A stretch of 62,140 nt of DNA from Spongospora subterranea f. sp. subterranea (taxonomy: Eukaryota > Endomyxa: Phytomyxea > Phytomyxea > Plasmodiophorida). This document shows positions 34,472 through 46,739 of this stretch, piece after piece. The stretch covers positions 1-62,140 of the forward strand of contig JAUGWO010000301.1 in the NCBI GenBank assembly GCA_049724395.1, in the 5' to 3' direction. Each line of letters begins with the position of its first letter. Position 1 is the first letter of the stretch. The notes under the pieces were generated by a model, which worked only from the letters and a program-made list of their open reading frames with translations, had not been told where the DNA came from and did not search any database. The translations under genes and the position numbers were made by a program.

Positions 34472-35371
34472 TACATCATAATTTCTAGATACGTATTTCG
34501 CTGTGATTATTGGGGTATGAACTCTCATCAATCCATGTGAATCGAGGACTTGAAACTAGTGCACAAGGTACAGCGACCTTTACCGTGTTCAACTGCATTT
34601 TTATATGGCTGCATTAAAAGTCAACATGGTGGACTATAAACGGCATCATCAATTCCGAAAAAATCCCATTGACGTCTTTCAGTGAAACCCTCGATTGTTT
34701 GAAATCGAAAAAAATAGCATCTTCAACTCCTGGCTGCAGGAAAATCGCGAAGATGTAAACACGAAACGGCAATGCTTTGAGACATTCCTCAAACAGCGGA
34801 TTGGCACAGTTCTATACACAACTTCTGTCCCAAAATCATTTAGGGAGAGATCTGATGTTGAACGCAAGTAAAAGATCTCCCACGACAAGTAGACTTGAAA
34901 GCGGTTATCATTTCCCGTCCATTTGTTGTGTGAGCGCATCCGGGCGTGGCGGCAGCAAGGGAGGAGTCACCACCAGCCGCCAGCCCAGCATCAACCAAGT
35001 TATCAACCAGCAGCAGTGACTGAGGCCAGCCCCCCCCTGTAGGGGTCCGGCACACAGTTGCAACAAATGCCCGTCGCCCATAGATGCACCATGCGTCACC
35101 TGTTATGAAGGCGGGAAGGTCGTGTGTGTTTTGTTGCCTTGTCCATACACCTCCAGCACGTCTCCCGCCAAATATATCTCTCGGATCAGAGCTAATGCTG
35201 TAGTCACGTTTCCTGCGAGATCATTTATCAACGAAATCGAAATTTAGCGGAAGGGTGATTGGCGGATCGCCAGGCGCCGACACGACCGGCGGCGTGGCAG
35301 AGCCGGCGGCGTCATCTCGGTGGGGCGACGCATGGAGGAAGGAACTACACGTGCCCTAATTCATCCATCAC
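34472..35371. other. Intergenic, possibly containing a small minus-strand gene
   Basis: Minus-strand sequence at 34640-34800 reads NPLFEECLKALPF and, after a possible 28-nt intron, PGVEDAIFFDFKQSRVSLKD, but no start or family could be fixed. A C7/G7 run lies near 35028. The 3' part should hold the promoter of the DENN gene. Confidence 0.35.
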
Positions 35372-38300
35372 ATGCCAATAGCAAAACCAAGCGGCCACAA
35401 AAATCGAAGAAGTTCGTTCATTGGGTTTTCGGTCGAATTCGATTTGACATTTTCCTCCTCACACAGAGTTGATGTTGAAGTTGTGCTTCAGCCGCAAGCC
35501 ACGATCGTGGGATATTCAGCTGATCCCACGCAGAAGGAGAACTGGGAAAACGACTTTGGCGACCTTGATGAACTGAGCCCGGTATCGGGGCGATTTGCAC
35601 AGTGGTCGGCTAATGTTGTTCCAAGAACAGACATTTTCGCACCCGCCTCGCCCGTGTCCCACGATAAATCGCATAATACAGCTGAGATCGTTCTTGATAT
35701 CACCGGGGAGTTTTTTCCGATTGACGATGCGAAAACTGGGGACGAAGACTCTGATGGCTCAGCTGGTTCATCAACTCCGTCTTCGTCGGAAGGTGATTGG
35801 GATAATGCCATTCACGATGAGGACGACGATGGCAACAGTTCAGTTGTCGATTCAGATGCTATGTCGACCACAATGCAAAAACAGGTTACGGCAGTGCGAG
35901 TTCTGGCATTCGTTTCTTAACGATAACCCGCCCATTAGGTTTCGTCACTCTTGCGCTCGTACTTAGCTGCCGATGATTCCACAGCGTCGGGGGCGAGTTT
36001 AAACGGCTTCTCATCGCTAAAACTACGAAGTCATCATCAGCAACCGATTCCAAGGCGGCATCGCCTGATGAAATTGTTGCAGTCAGAGGATGAAGCACCT
36101 GGTGTCCGGATCGTTGTGTATCCAAAACCGTCTATTCTGTATTCGGAGCACACCGAAGAAGGTCGAGCGTCATTTAGGGAATCTGTCTTGGAGGACTGGC
36201 TTTCGCTTCTCGGGTTCGTGTTACCGCAAATTCTCTTTTGTTAACTTTTTCTAAATACCGTTCTAGTCCAGGTTCAAGCCCGCTCCTGCATACTTAGTGC
36301 GGCCGATAAACATTACATCGTCGTCAGGTCTTAATGATCCACCTTCGGTGCTGAACATCACAACGCTGTCGGATTGGTTGCTTTCTTGCCTAGAGCATGT
36401 TTATGCTCTGTACCGCCTTCGCGGCTCTGATTGGGCCGTAGATAAATGCTGGGATGCTGCTTCATCCACAATGAGAATGATGAGCCAATTGCAATGGGTG
36501 CTACCGGATTCTTCTCCGGAGAGCACATCCAGACCGTTATTCAATCGTCTATATACGATCCTTTATTCGGCTGCTAAGAGTGTTCCCCGTAATCACATGG
36601 ACACATTCTCTAGCTTCATTGCTACGGCAATTACCGTGTTTCCACGCTACAAAGGCCATTTTGAGCTTTTGCTTCTATCGGCTATTGCTCATATTGACGC
36701 AACCAGGCTGAATCGTGTCTTACGTAATTACGTCGTCGTTTTTAACGCTCATGATCAGGCGGACACTCCGCTGCAAGCTGAAGTGGCTGCCGAAGCTCTC
36801 GTGTCCTTGCATCTGTATCTGAATCAGTATTCGCCACTGAATACATCGATACTCAGCGCCACTTGGGACATTGCCGATGACCCAAACGTTCAATGGCTAG
36901 AATTTGCTCTGAACGATTGCGAAATTACACCAGATCTTTTGAATGTCCCAGCCATGTCCCCCCAGCAGTTCAAGCAAGAAGCTCGTCTTTGGAAAATTTG
37001 CGGTTCCGCATCGTTCCGCATGGAAAGATTGGAGATATTGTATGGAAAGCTGTCAGGCGCCACTCTATTACGCGCGAAATGCGCCTATGTTATGGGCCAC
37101 TTCGCACTTCACGAACACAATGACACAAGCTTGGCAGAACGTCTCCTGTTCGAATGTGTATATCTTCTGGATAAGACACCTCCCATTCTGAGATCACAAG
37201 TTCCTCTCGTTTCCGAACTGGGAACGAACGCGCTGATTGCCTATGGAGACATCCTCTTGTCCAACGGCAAGTACAAATATGCTATTCTGGCAATGGAGGC
37301 CGCAATTTCTTGCTATAAATTACGCAAAGGGGACGATTTCAGCGTAATGGATCGACGCCTCTGCGACGTTTGCTCCGAGAATAGGGATTGGGATCGGTCG
37401 CTAAAATTCCACTTAAAAATTCTGTCAACTTCTAGGACACAAGAAAACGTCGCCGAATTTGTGTACCTTTCTCAACAAATTGCCAAGATATATGCTGAGC
37501 TGGGCGATTGGTTCAACGCCGAAGCCCATTTACTCGACGCGCTCGCGTTTCTTTCGCAAACTTCGCTGAGGTCTTCAACTGTTTCGCCGTCGTCCACCGC
37601 CGCTGTTGCCCATTCTGCGCCTTATTCGTCTATTAGCGTGTCAACGTCATTGGGCCGTGGGGCAAAATCCGACGACGTCCACTTGCATTTGCGGGAATCT
37701 GGTACTGTTGGGCGTTATAGTTTACCACGATCAGCCCACAAAGGCAGTACTGGCAGTGTCCATCGGGTCGGCTCCAGGTCTGTTGGCAGGCGCAGCGAGC
37801 TCAACCTTCTAGCATTTTCGCAATCTGTTCCAGTTCCAAACGACGATGTCGGCTCGTCGTCGTCATCGGAGCCTACCGGATTAGCGCTTAACACACCCTC
37901 GCTTGTTGCCGGGTCGCCCACGGTTCCTGCGACTACCCTAACCAGGAACCGGGCTGCTCGTCTCGGTCTTTTCCTGCGCCTAGGGCAACTTTATCGAGCT
38001 GGGGGTAAAGCTGCTGATGCCATCTCTATTTTCCAATCCGCTTTGGACAGTGCCTTGGGACGATCTCGTACCCCTTTCATCAAATTGCTTTTGGCGAAAT
38101 CTGCGTTGAAACTCGGTCTGTACCAACGCGTCAACGAGATCATTCATGAATTGGAAGGTTTATCTGCTTCTGGCCCAGTTTTATCTCCTCAACTCTCCAG
38201 CCATTCTTCTTTTTATCACAACAGAATGGCGGCGACGACCTCGGGTCGCTTGGTGTCTGATGGAAACGCCGCAATATCACCTGAATCGCTCGATATCCGA

Positions 38301-41124
38301 ATCGTCTCGTTGATCCATCAGGATAGGCTGAATTCGGCTTTGAAGATTGTCCTAGCAGGCATTGAGCAATGCCCGGTCTCTAGTCTCATGCAACTCGCTA
38401 GATTGCATTCTTTACGTGCTCGCATTTTGCTTCGCATTGCTCAGCGAAAGATGCAGTCTCTTTGCTTGCCAGTTGGGTCGATTCCCGAAGATGTTACCGA
38501 ACCATTTTTTGGTTTACCAGACCTCAACGCCTGTGTTGATGCCCATTCACTAGCATTTGAATATTTTTCGAAAGTCAACGATATGTATCATGCTGCTAAA
38601 ATGGTTGCGGGCATCGCTCAAGCTTATCTTGACGTTCTGGTTGTCGTGTTTTGCGTACTTCGTTGGCCTTTGTCTGCGATTTCGCCCTGGCTATCAGCCA
38701 ATGGTTTCCAGGTCGGGGCAAACAATTTTCTCAGCAGGATTGATGTCCCTGCCAGCCATGCACTAGAAACATTCAGCGAATGTCTAGACGTGATCCATAT
38801 GCTATTCGCCCTTCTCTCCATTTCCGAACTTAGATCAGTGCAGGTTCGTAGGATCTCTTTTGTCGTTCGAATAGCTCTGAATACGTATTGTCAGGCGAGA
38901 TGCCAGAATGACGATCCTGATCTGCAAGCAATTTCAATCAGTTATTGGAAAGAGGTTCGCGATGCCCTATTTGGTTTGTTTTTGCATAATTCCGAGCTGG
39001 CGACTACGACAGTGTCATCTCCTGGACTTCATAAGCGATTATCACGTTTATTTTCCCGCCTTGTTCGGCTGTTATTGACGTTTGATCCTGCGTTTATCGC
39101 TATCAACACCTATGTGCTGAATGCGTATTTGTTGTTCCAAACTGAGTTGGACTGCCAAAACGGCCCCGTTTCCGACGAGTCCGAACAGGGACGCCAATCT
39201 CCACCTCACTCTCGTACAACACCGCATAGCAAGCCGAATAGCGCGTCGACCTCGCCTTCCCGTAGCGGACGTCTGTTTTCAGCTGGCAAACGTTTTACAT
39301 TAGGTATCCGTAACAATCGCCAACGCTTAACGTCGCCGCATCATTCTGCCGGCAGCTCGAATTTCGATTCGGACATGGAAACGCCCACTTTGAGCGCAAA
39401 GTTCACTGCTTCGTCATTCAACAGCGATATCGACTTCGTATCGTGTCTGGTTCAAATCCACAGGAACTGTATTCTTTACGCCACCAACCGTCTCAGTCAA
39501 TCTGAGGTTCATGATCGTAACAAGGCCTATCTAAGACGGTTGCTGAGCTTTATGGATAAGCTCCGTTCTTCCGAAAGCAACCCAATATCACCTACCTCCA
39601 CAGTGGACATTCCTTCTGGGCACAGGCTCACGCCGGTGTTGTCTTCCAACTTGGTATATGCAATCTCTCTCCAGGGCATTTTGAGCTTCTTTTCTCCGAA
39701 TTCCAAACCAACCGTTGCCCATATGGTAAGATCGGTTTCGGAGCGGTCTCCCGCCTCTGTTGATGCATTGCTCGCCTCACTTCATCAGCATGACGATTCC
39801 GCCATCTCTGCCGATTCCATTGTACTAGAGGAGTGTAATGGGCCAACGCTGTCTCCACCGTACATGTGCATGACCTCTATCTCGTTGCTGTTTTCTTCTC
39901 TTGATCCTCAGCATCTTTTATTGCTTATCGCCGCACTCCTATCAGACCATCAGGTAATCATGTCCTCTTGTTCACAGATGTTAATCGTATCTGTTTGTGA
40001 CGCCCTGGTCACATTACTTTATCCATTTTATTGGCGCCATTATTATTTGCCAAACATTACGCTAGACACGATATCAATCCTCTTTGTCGACGCCCCCATA
40101 TATAATTGGAATGCATGCCTCTTTATTGCACGCGGTTCCTCCTGATATCGCCGCTCTTGTTGTTGATCTGGATCGCAATCACGTCCAGAACTCGTCGTTT
40201 TCCCCTGTCGTTCCTCTCCCTACTAAAGTGTCCTCCCGGTTGTACAAGGTTATCGTTAAATTCATGTCAGCGATGTTCATCACTCATGCGTCCCAGCGCC
40301 CGTCGTTGCGCAGTGCAGTATTTTCACCAGCATCACCGGTATCGTCTTCTACTCCGGTCGCGAAGTCGCAGCAGTTCTTGCCGCTGCCTTCGGAGCTTGC
40401 CGTTGATCATACGTCACAATATCCAACTTTACAGGCATTGCGTCAAGGAATGATTGCGGCGTTCGCGTCCATGCTCTATCCATACAGGTTGCAATGTGGT
40501 CCACAACAGCTTTCCACGTCTGCTTTCAATTGCGATTTGTTCCTCCACGATGCCAAACCGGCGAATCGTGCATTTCTTCAACGTCTAGCATCGTCGCGGT
40601 CATTTCACTCATTTCTTCAAGAACGCCAGGTTGCTTCTGCTGAGGAGCTTTCTACTTGTCCGTTCGAGGACGCAATTCTCGACGTTTTGAAGAGGAAATG
40701 GACAAAACTGTCGGCGTTCGAGTCGGTTTCATTGAGTGCTGCGATGATGGTGTGTTCAAGTGCAAAGCGGCATCCAAAGCGTAAATGGGCAGTGCTTCAT
40801 GGCAATCTGATATCTATATTCCCGTCCAAACGGGCGGCGAAAAAGAAAAACTCTAAGCCCAAACATGTCTTGGAGCTGGTTGCCGGGCAGTTCACACTGT
40901 TGACAGCTTTCGAAGAAGATGACACAATGTTCAGCCTAAGTATGGGGCACAATACGAGTTTTAATTGCGGCAATCCGAATGGTTTCATGAAAGAGCAATG
41001 GAATTTCAAGGCCGATAGCCATGATCAGCGCAGGCAGTGGACAATGGCCATCTCGGCCAGGTCGGTCACAGCTGAGACAAGGAATCAATGGCGCTTCCTT
41101 GTTAAAGAATACAAACCAATGTAA
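35372..41124 (+). CDS. Large DENN-domain protein with C-terminal PH domain
   Basis: Exons 35372-35884, 35939-36217 and 36267-41124, about 1,880 residues. The N-terminus is acidic and Ser-rich. Residues about 270-800 form helical-repeat-like sequence (RAKCAYVMGHFALHEHNDTS, ANKYAILAMEAA-type repeats, TPR-like). A Ser-rich linker follows. The DENN core reads LLLLIAALLSDHQVIMSS, VCDALVTLLYPFYWRHYYLP and, after the break described next, PYIIGMHASLL and IAALVVDLDRNHV. A PH domain (KWAVLHGNLISIFPSK ... WNFKADSHDQRRQWTMAI) ends the protein. The DENN frame changes at the C5 run 40093-40097: four Cs would keep it open. DENN proteins are Rab exchange factors. The 3.8-kb uninterrupted exon is unlike its neighbours. 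The start may lie further upstream. Confidence 0.85.
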
Positions 41125-41349
41125 TAGTCAATATCATTTATTATTAACAATACGTCAATGTCCTTCCTTTTCCAAGGCCTCATTTTGCATATTGATTTAG
41201 CGTAGCTCAAAAAACGAGTTGGTTCGTTTCAACGACTTTAGGTTGGTGACACACCATCGTTGGTGTCGCGTGCCCAGAGTTGAGGGCCCCGACATAAGAT
41301 TGTGGTCGTTGGGGTTTTTAGATCATTCGAATTGACACTGTCAAACCCA

Positions 41350-42638
41350 ATGGGCCAATTCTTCCTTTCAAAATGGATTTTCGCACTCATCGCAGTGCAG
41401 ATTGCCTTTTACGTGCAAGCGCAAACAACAGCACAAGCAAAAAGTATGACATTGTTTTCGATGTAAAGATTTTGCTTTCTCACTGTTGACATCAGAGCAG
41501 CCTGAAGATGCTTTAGCGATAGACAATTGCACGGCGGACGATGTCAGCGACTATAGCATGGCATGGCACATTGCCAGTGTTTTCATCATATTCGGCTCGT
41601 CGGGCCTTGGAATATTCACGACGCTCCTGATAGGCATCAAAAGCAAATCGAAAATAATGGCCCAGATTCTTCAAGTTAGTACAATGACCTGTTGGTTCTA
41701 GGATGCAGGTTGATTTCATCACAGGTCTCCAAAATGTTTGGAATCGGAATTATTGCTGCTACGGGATGGTGTCATTTGATTCCTGACGCTTTCGATGCGT
41801 TTACAAGTCCCTGTCTTGGTGAAGGTTGGCAGTCATATGGAGCAGCGTTCGTTGGCGTTTTCGCCCTTGCAGCGTCTTTTGCGATTCAGCTAATTGAGCT
41901 GGTTGGACCTGGGCACGCCAGTGCGCCGAGTCCAAGGGTAGCCGATGACCCAGTGGAGTTCGATTTGAATGTTGGGCAGGCGCTTCCAGCAGGTCATGGC
42001 CAGCCACTTCAGCTTGAGAGTCAATATCACGAGCATGGTAAAAACATGTCTACCGCAATCCTGGAAGCCGGAATCTTGTTCCACTCTCTGGTTATCGGGT
42101 TGACGTTAGGCGTAATGGCTGACCTAGCACAGTTCCAAACGTTGATGATCGCGATTTGCTTTCATCAGCTGTTCGAAGGTATGGCCCTCGGGGCACTCAT
42201 ATCGAAGATGAATCGTGGAACATGGTTCAAGTTTTTGGTGCCCGGTCTGCTCTATCCAATGACTACTCCCATCGGAATCGCCATCGGGATTGCCGTCCCA
42301 TCAGCACTACAACGCTAATGCCGGCAAAACGATCGTCATTCAGGGCATCTTTAATTCTCTTTCGTAAGCTGTTCATTTAGTTCGTTGTGCTCCTGGGCCT
42401 CCACTGATTGGTTTGTCGATCAGAGCCGGTATTCTGCTGTACAATACCTATGCTGAGTTAATGTCCACAGAGGTCAGTTGATCACCGAAGAGGTTTGCTC
42501 CTCGGGCCATATTTAACTCAAATTTAGGTTAACCACAACCGAACCTTCCGAAAGTTCACCAAAACGTTCAAATTTGTAAATATGATGGCGATGTATACAG
42601 GAGCAGGAGTCATGGCGCTTCTGGCAAAATGGGCTTAG
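41350..42638 (+). CDS. ZIP-family zinc/iron transporter
   Basis: Exons 41350-41443, 41496-41674, 41725-42363, 42424-42472 and 42528-42638. A signal peptide (KWIFALIAVQIAFYVQAQ) precedes TM1. TM helices include FIIFGSSGLGIFTTLLIG and MFGIGIIAATGWCHLIPDAF. A His-containing loop (YHEHGKN) lies before TM4. TM4 and TM5 hold the metal site: GILFHSLVIGLTLG and CFHQLFEGMALGALIS. The end reads MYTGAGVMALLAKWA. The reading YNANAGKTIVIQGIFNSLS, conserved in ZIPs, requires dropping one C of CCC at 42297-42299; otherwise the protein ends early at 42318. It would carry Zn or Fe into the cytosol across the plasma or organelle membrane. Confidence 0.92.
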
Positions 42639-42864
42639 TAAAATTAAAAATGGCGTTAGCAAACCGAAATGTGTTTAAGCGAGATTGAAATTTATTATAG
42701 CTTTGTATCTACAATCCAGTAATAGTCAGGAGGTTACTTAGAGAGATTGCGAAGTGTTATGTGATGGCCGCCTATCTTGCAATAAACCATGCCGCCGAAC
42801 CAGGTTGTACATGTCGAAGTTATGAGACTAAACGCAGAAATTATATAACGCAAAAGAAGAAAGA

Positions 42865-44810
42865 TTACGCTTTGGTTACTTTGACGGCATCCCCGAATTT
42901 CAATTTTGAGGTGTAAGGCATTAGACCCATCTAAATAACAAATTTTCTCACTGGAAAAAATATAGCAAATGAACCTTACGTGACGTGATCGTTTGATTGC
43001 GACAGCAACGCGACGCTGATATTTGGAACAGACACCCCTGTTTTGCAATTGAACGATACCCGGAGACACTAAACGAAAACACTTACGTCTTTTTTTTTGG
43101 TATGATCATACCGAAATCATTGACAAAACTATTCAGCAAAGCGACGTTTGTGTGAGATATATCAGGGGCATTATCTTTTGAAAGACCACATCGCTGTCGC
43201 GATCCCGGGCCAGTCCTTGGCCGGGCACATATTGGGCACTCAGTAAACTGAGGAACGTCTCTGAGAACAGTTTGAGCAGAAGAATACGCATGCGACGAAA
43301 TTTAGCACCTATTGGCGAAAACCGGCTTGGAATCTGGATCAAGGTCTTCAATAGTGGGGCGCAATTCTTCGGGAAGGAGGTCAGGATTCAGCTCTGCTGA
43401 AGCCTGTTGACCTTGGCCTGCATTATTGCGATTCTTAAAGTTTTGCTGTTTCAGATAGTGCTGGATCTGTAAAAAGATCAGCAACAGAAAAACAACACGA
43501 TGGGTTTGAGTTGCCTGTCTCCGTTTTTGATCTAAAGCAGGGGAAGAAATCTCAGGAGTCCCGAGAATTTTCTCCCATTTTTCTTCTTCGCTCATAGGCG
43601 TTCCGTTGGGGCGAACTCCTCGAATCAACTGCTCCCGCTCGTCTCCTTCACCGCAAAACATGAACATCAGCAATGAAGCATAACCATTAATGAATAAAAC
43701 CTTCAAAGGGAATGGGTTGCCGCTCAACGTCTTTGACTTTGCCATCTTTGGTAATGGAGTAACCTAATTCGGTTAACACTCTGATAACCTGGTTCGGTTG
43801 GGACATATCTACTTTCCGTTCAGGTAGTGAGATTCCAGTTTCCTTCAAGGTTGTCTAGAAAGAAATACTGAGTAATGATCAGCAAATTTTTTTTGCAGAA
43901 ACTTACAGCAAACCGTGGGTCAATGCATTCAAGTAGCGACGAGAGTCGAACAAGCAAAGGAGCGTGTTTCTGTTCGGCTTTACGGCAACTCAATGCGTGA
44001 TCACATTAAGAAACTGTAAAATACCTTGGACTGCGGCCAAGTGCGTCCTTAAAGGGTCGCTTTCTATGTATGCCTCCGTAAACTGAATTGCTTTTTTACG
44101 ACAAAGAGCTAATTGAATCTCTTGCTCCAATCGCACCTGCAAGATATTACTTAAGCTCCGTTGTATTGGAACGACTGTAATCAGTGCTGACAAGCTCTTC
44201 TTCCCAACCAAAACGGTTCGCCACATACTGTTTCGCAATCGACGGCAGCTCATGAATGATACCATCCAGGTCTGCATCGCTCTTTTCAGATTCCTATGAG
44301 CCTTTTAACAACTTTTGATATTCATGAAACATTTGTCCACCTCAATTGTTTGTGGCCGCTGCCTGCTCATCTCAGACTCGCTTTCTTCCTTCTCTTTTTG
44401 AGAAGCAGTCATTTGACGGCGTTCCTTCTTGGCTGCCTCAACTTCTCGCTTCAATGACCATTCCGACTGATATTTATTGGTCCACTGGGCTACTTTCCGT
44501 TGCACTTCTTCTTCTTGCGCTGGCGTTAACTCAGGCGCTGGCGGTTCTTCACTGAGAAAATTCAGATAATATTAGGGGCCAGTCTTTTGAGAAAGGCGAA
44601 TATGATTAACTATTTTTCATTCATTCCCCGAGAAAGGTAATGTGAGACGGCTTGGCGCACCGCCTTATGCTGTTGGCCAGCTGACTTCATCATCTGCTGG
44701 TCGCCGAACCCCAGCTGCGACATGATCGCGGCCAGGTCACTGGGATCAGCTTTCCCCGACGACATTGCCCGCACCGCCACCCGATATCCCAATCGAACAC
44801 GGTGCAACAT
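42865..44810 (-). CDS. Mitochondrial ribosomal protein bS18m with long N-terminal extension (possible fusion)
   Basis: The C-terminal exons 43260-43112, 43068-42980 and 42930-42865 encode CPIC (zinc-knuckle start), VALLNSFVNDFVSPG, NRGVCSKYQRRVAVAIKRSR and HMGLMPYTSK, which is bS18m. A 48-nt intron (43308-43261) joins them in phase to upstream exons ending DSKPVFANR, and these continue back through EEKWEKILGTPEI, VIRVLTELGYSITKDGKV, CRKKAIQFTEAYIES and a charged coiled coil (KVAQWTNKYQSEWSLKREVE) to 44810. The start MLHRVRLGYRVAVRAMSS is an arginine-rich, acid-free mitochondrial presequence. Alternatively the upstream part is a separate gene stopping at 43302. Not every upstream splice is settled; one near 44020 does not close. 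Confidence 0.7.
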
Positions 44811-45000
44811 TGTTAATTAGAATAATACGATTGTGTTTCAGTGTTTCTGTGATACACATCATGACATACACTGCATTTACGGACCCCGTACAACTTGCAC
44901 AGGGTCACAGCGATGTGGCGACAAGCGCCATGGGATGCGTGGTTCAAGGGGATATGCGAAAGGATTCAGACCTGCACTTTCTCTCATAGAATGAGGACAG
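44811..45000. other. Border of gene block and retroelement graveyard
   Basis: No gene recognised; presumably the promoter of the bS18m-type gene. Confidence 0.3.
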
Positions 45001-46130
45001 CTGATTGAATTGTTGTGCAACGGGATTTATGGAAAAATGGGAGAAACCTGATCGTCCGACGGTACGATAAGAAAGTTTTTCGGCTCGCTTATGTGCTCAA
45101 GGCGTTACCCAAAAGACAACTCACAATTACGAAAAGATTTCTGCATCAACAGCGTCCTCGACGAGCATCCTCAAAATCATGGCACTGCTGCACAACACCG
45201 GTGATGCAGCCGACAGATCGATTTCGCTGCAGCGTATCTAAAAGGTGTCCTGGAACACGAAGTCTACATGCGTCAAGATTCTGGATTTGTTAACTGGCCA
45301 ACGCAACCGGTGTTTACGGCACCAAACAGGGAGCTGAACGATGGCACGATGCGATTGTTACCCTTCTTGTCACCGAACGTGGTTTTACTCGAGCAATCGC
45401 TGCCCCCATGCGTCTCCGTTCTCCTCATTGACACTTGCATGTTGATCATTGGTCTACATACTGACGACTGTTTGATAGCGCGCAACAATGAAGCTTGGGT
45501 ATCCGAGGTGATATAGAAACTGCACTATCTTCCCGACGCGTGCGCAGAGAGGGTGCGAAAGGAGCAATCACCATTGATCAAAAGGAGTACATTGATGATC
45601 TTCTCAAGAGATTTAACACGTCTGACTGCAACATTGTACTCACCCCGCATCAACCAGGGTTGTATTCTCGAAATTTTTCATCACCAAGGACAACATAACC
45701 CCAGAAAATGGACATGTCGACCGTGCCATACAAAGAACGGTCGCTTCAGTGGTTAGCTCGTTGTTGCCGCCCAGATATATACGCCGTCAATGTCCTATCT
45801 GAATACGCTGCCAATCCCTGGCCGGGCGCACTGGACAGGCCTCAAAAGCCGCTCGGAATCCCCCAATAAACGCCGATCTCGCACTGGCAATATCATTATG
45901 TTGACAGGTGGACCATTGTACTGGTCCTCCCGCCGACAATAGACCTGGGAAACATCAAAGTTGCTCTATCGTCAACGCAAGCGGACACCAAAGCACTTTG
46001 GTGCCCCCCAGGTCTTGTCGACGTGATGCGTTTACCTGCGAACATAAATCAGGGTCGGGTTCGGATTCGTTCCGGATTCCGAACCACAGATGAGAACGTG
46101 AGAAGACGACGTAATCGTAAGAGGGCAAAA
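45001..46130 (+). mobile_element. Ty1/Copia retrotransposon fossil (reverse transcriptase and RNase H part)
   Basis: Degraded plus-strand sequence keeps Copia pol hallmarks: a catalytic-loop remnant (LIIGLHTDDCLIA), IDQKEYIDDLLKRFNTSDC, then CRPDIYAVNVLSEYAANP and ADTKALW from the RNase H part. It is a broken partial copy with several breaks and no recognisable LTRs, so probably old. Confidence 0.7.
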
Positions 46131-46450
46131 TAGATGAACGAATTTATTAGGAGATCAACAGCTCTGAGCGGCGCATGAATCACTCGCCAAATCAACGCAC
46201 ACGTCGCACAGTTGAGAGGGTTTGATATTTAACATGCCCACTCGAACCATGTGCCTTCGTAGTACATATCCGCGACGAGCGTTCTACAGTAGTACCGTAT
46301 GCGAACCTGCTCCACCACTTAGCCTCTGACATCGAGTCTTTTGCACTTTTTGCTTCTCTTGTTTATAATTAAAAGTTTCGCCGTTGAATTTTTAGTATCT
46401 TTGATCACCCGATGTGAACTTCTTTGAATGTGTAGCGCCGGAAGGTATCT
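46131..46450. other. No gene seen
   Basis: Unassigned sequence between the Copia fossil and a small minus-strand frame. Confidence 0.4.
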
Positions 46451-46705
46451 TTATTCGAACGGGGCGAGGAAGATCTTCATCAATATCGACGTTGGCTTCA
46501 CGAGTTTGACTCGTACCGCTGGCCCAGGTATGGATAGAAGACGTTCGCTTACATAGTTATATATGACGACCGATCCGAATGCCACTAGCAGATGACCTGG
46601 CATAGCAAGGGACTCAAGACCATGAAAACAGCTTCGGATCAGTAGGGAAACCCCCACACCCAAACAGCTAGAAGCTATGGTTAACAGACCAATCATCTTG
46701 TTCAT
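46451..46705 (-). CDS. Small membrane protein candidate, 84 residues
   Basis: The frame has two hydrophobic helices (MIGLLTIASSCLGVGVSLLI and GHLLVAFGSVVIYNY) and a basic C-terminus. AATAAA overlaps its stop codon. A 34-nt intron after IYNY could shorten it. It may be a small mitochondrial membrane protein or a chance frame among repeats. Confidence 0.35.
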   Translation of the reverse strand: MNKMIGLLTIASSCLGVGVSLLIRSCFHGLESLAMPGHLLVAFGSVVIYNYVSERLLSIPGPAVRVKLVKPTSILMKIFLAPFE

Positions 46706-46739
46706 TGTCGCAGAATAAATTTACCTGAAACTGATGAAG

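Noticed and set aside
34777-35019. Plus-strand frame of 80 residues
   Set aside because: No conserved motif, low-complexity end, no splice support.
40093-40097. Programmed ribosomal frameshift in the DENN gene
   Set aside because: The site is a plain C5 run without slippery heptamer or downstream structure, and five other genes show similar one-base problems, so sequence error is simpler.
42291-42310. A 10-nt intron (gtcccatcag) in the ZIP gene
   Set aside because: Far below any credible intron size, and it would delete conserved residues; a one-base indel explains the frame better.
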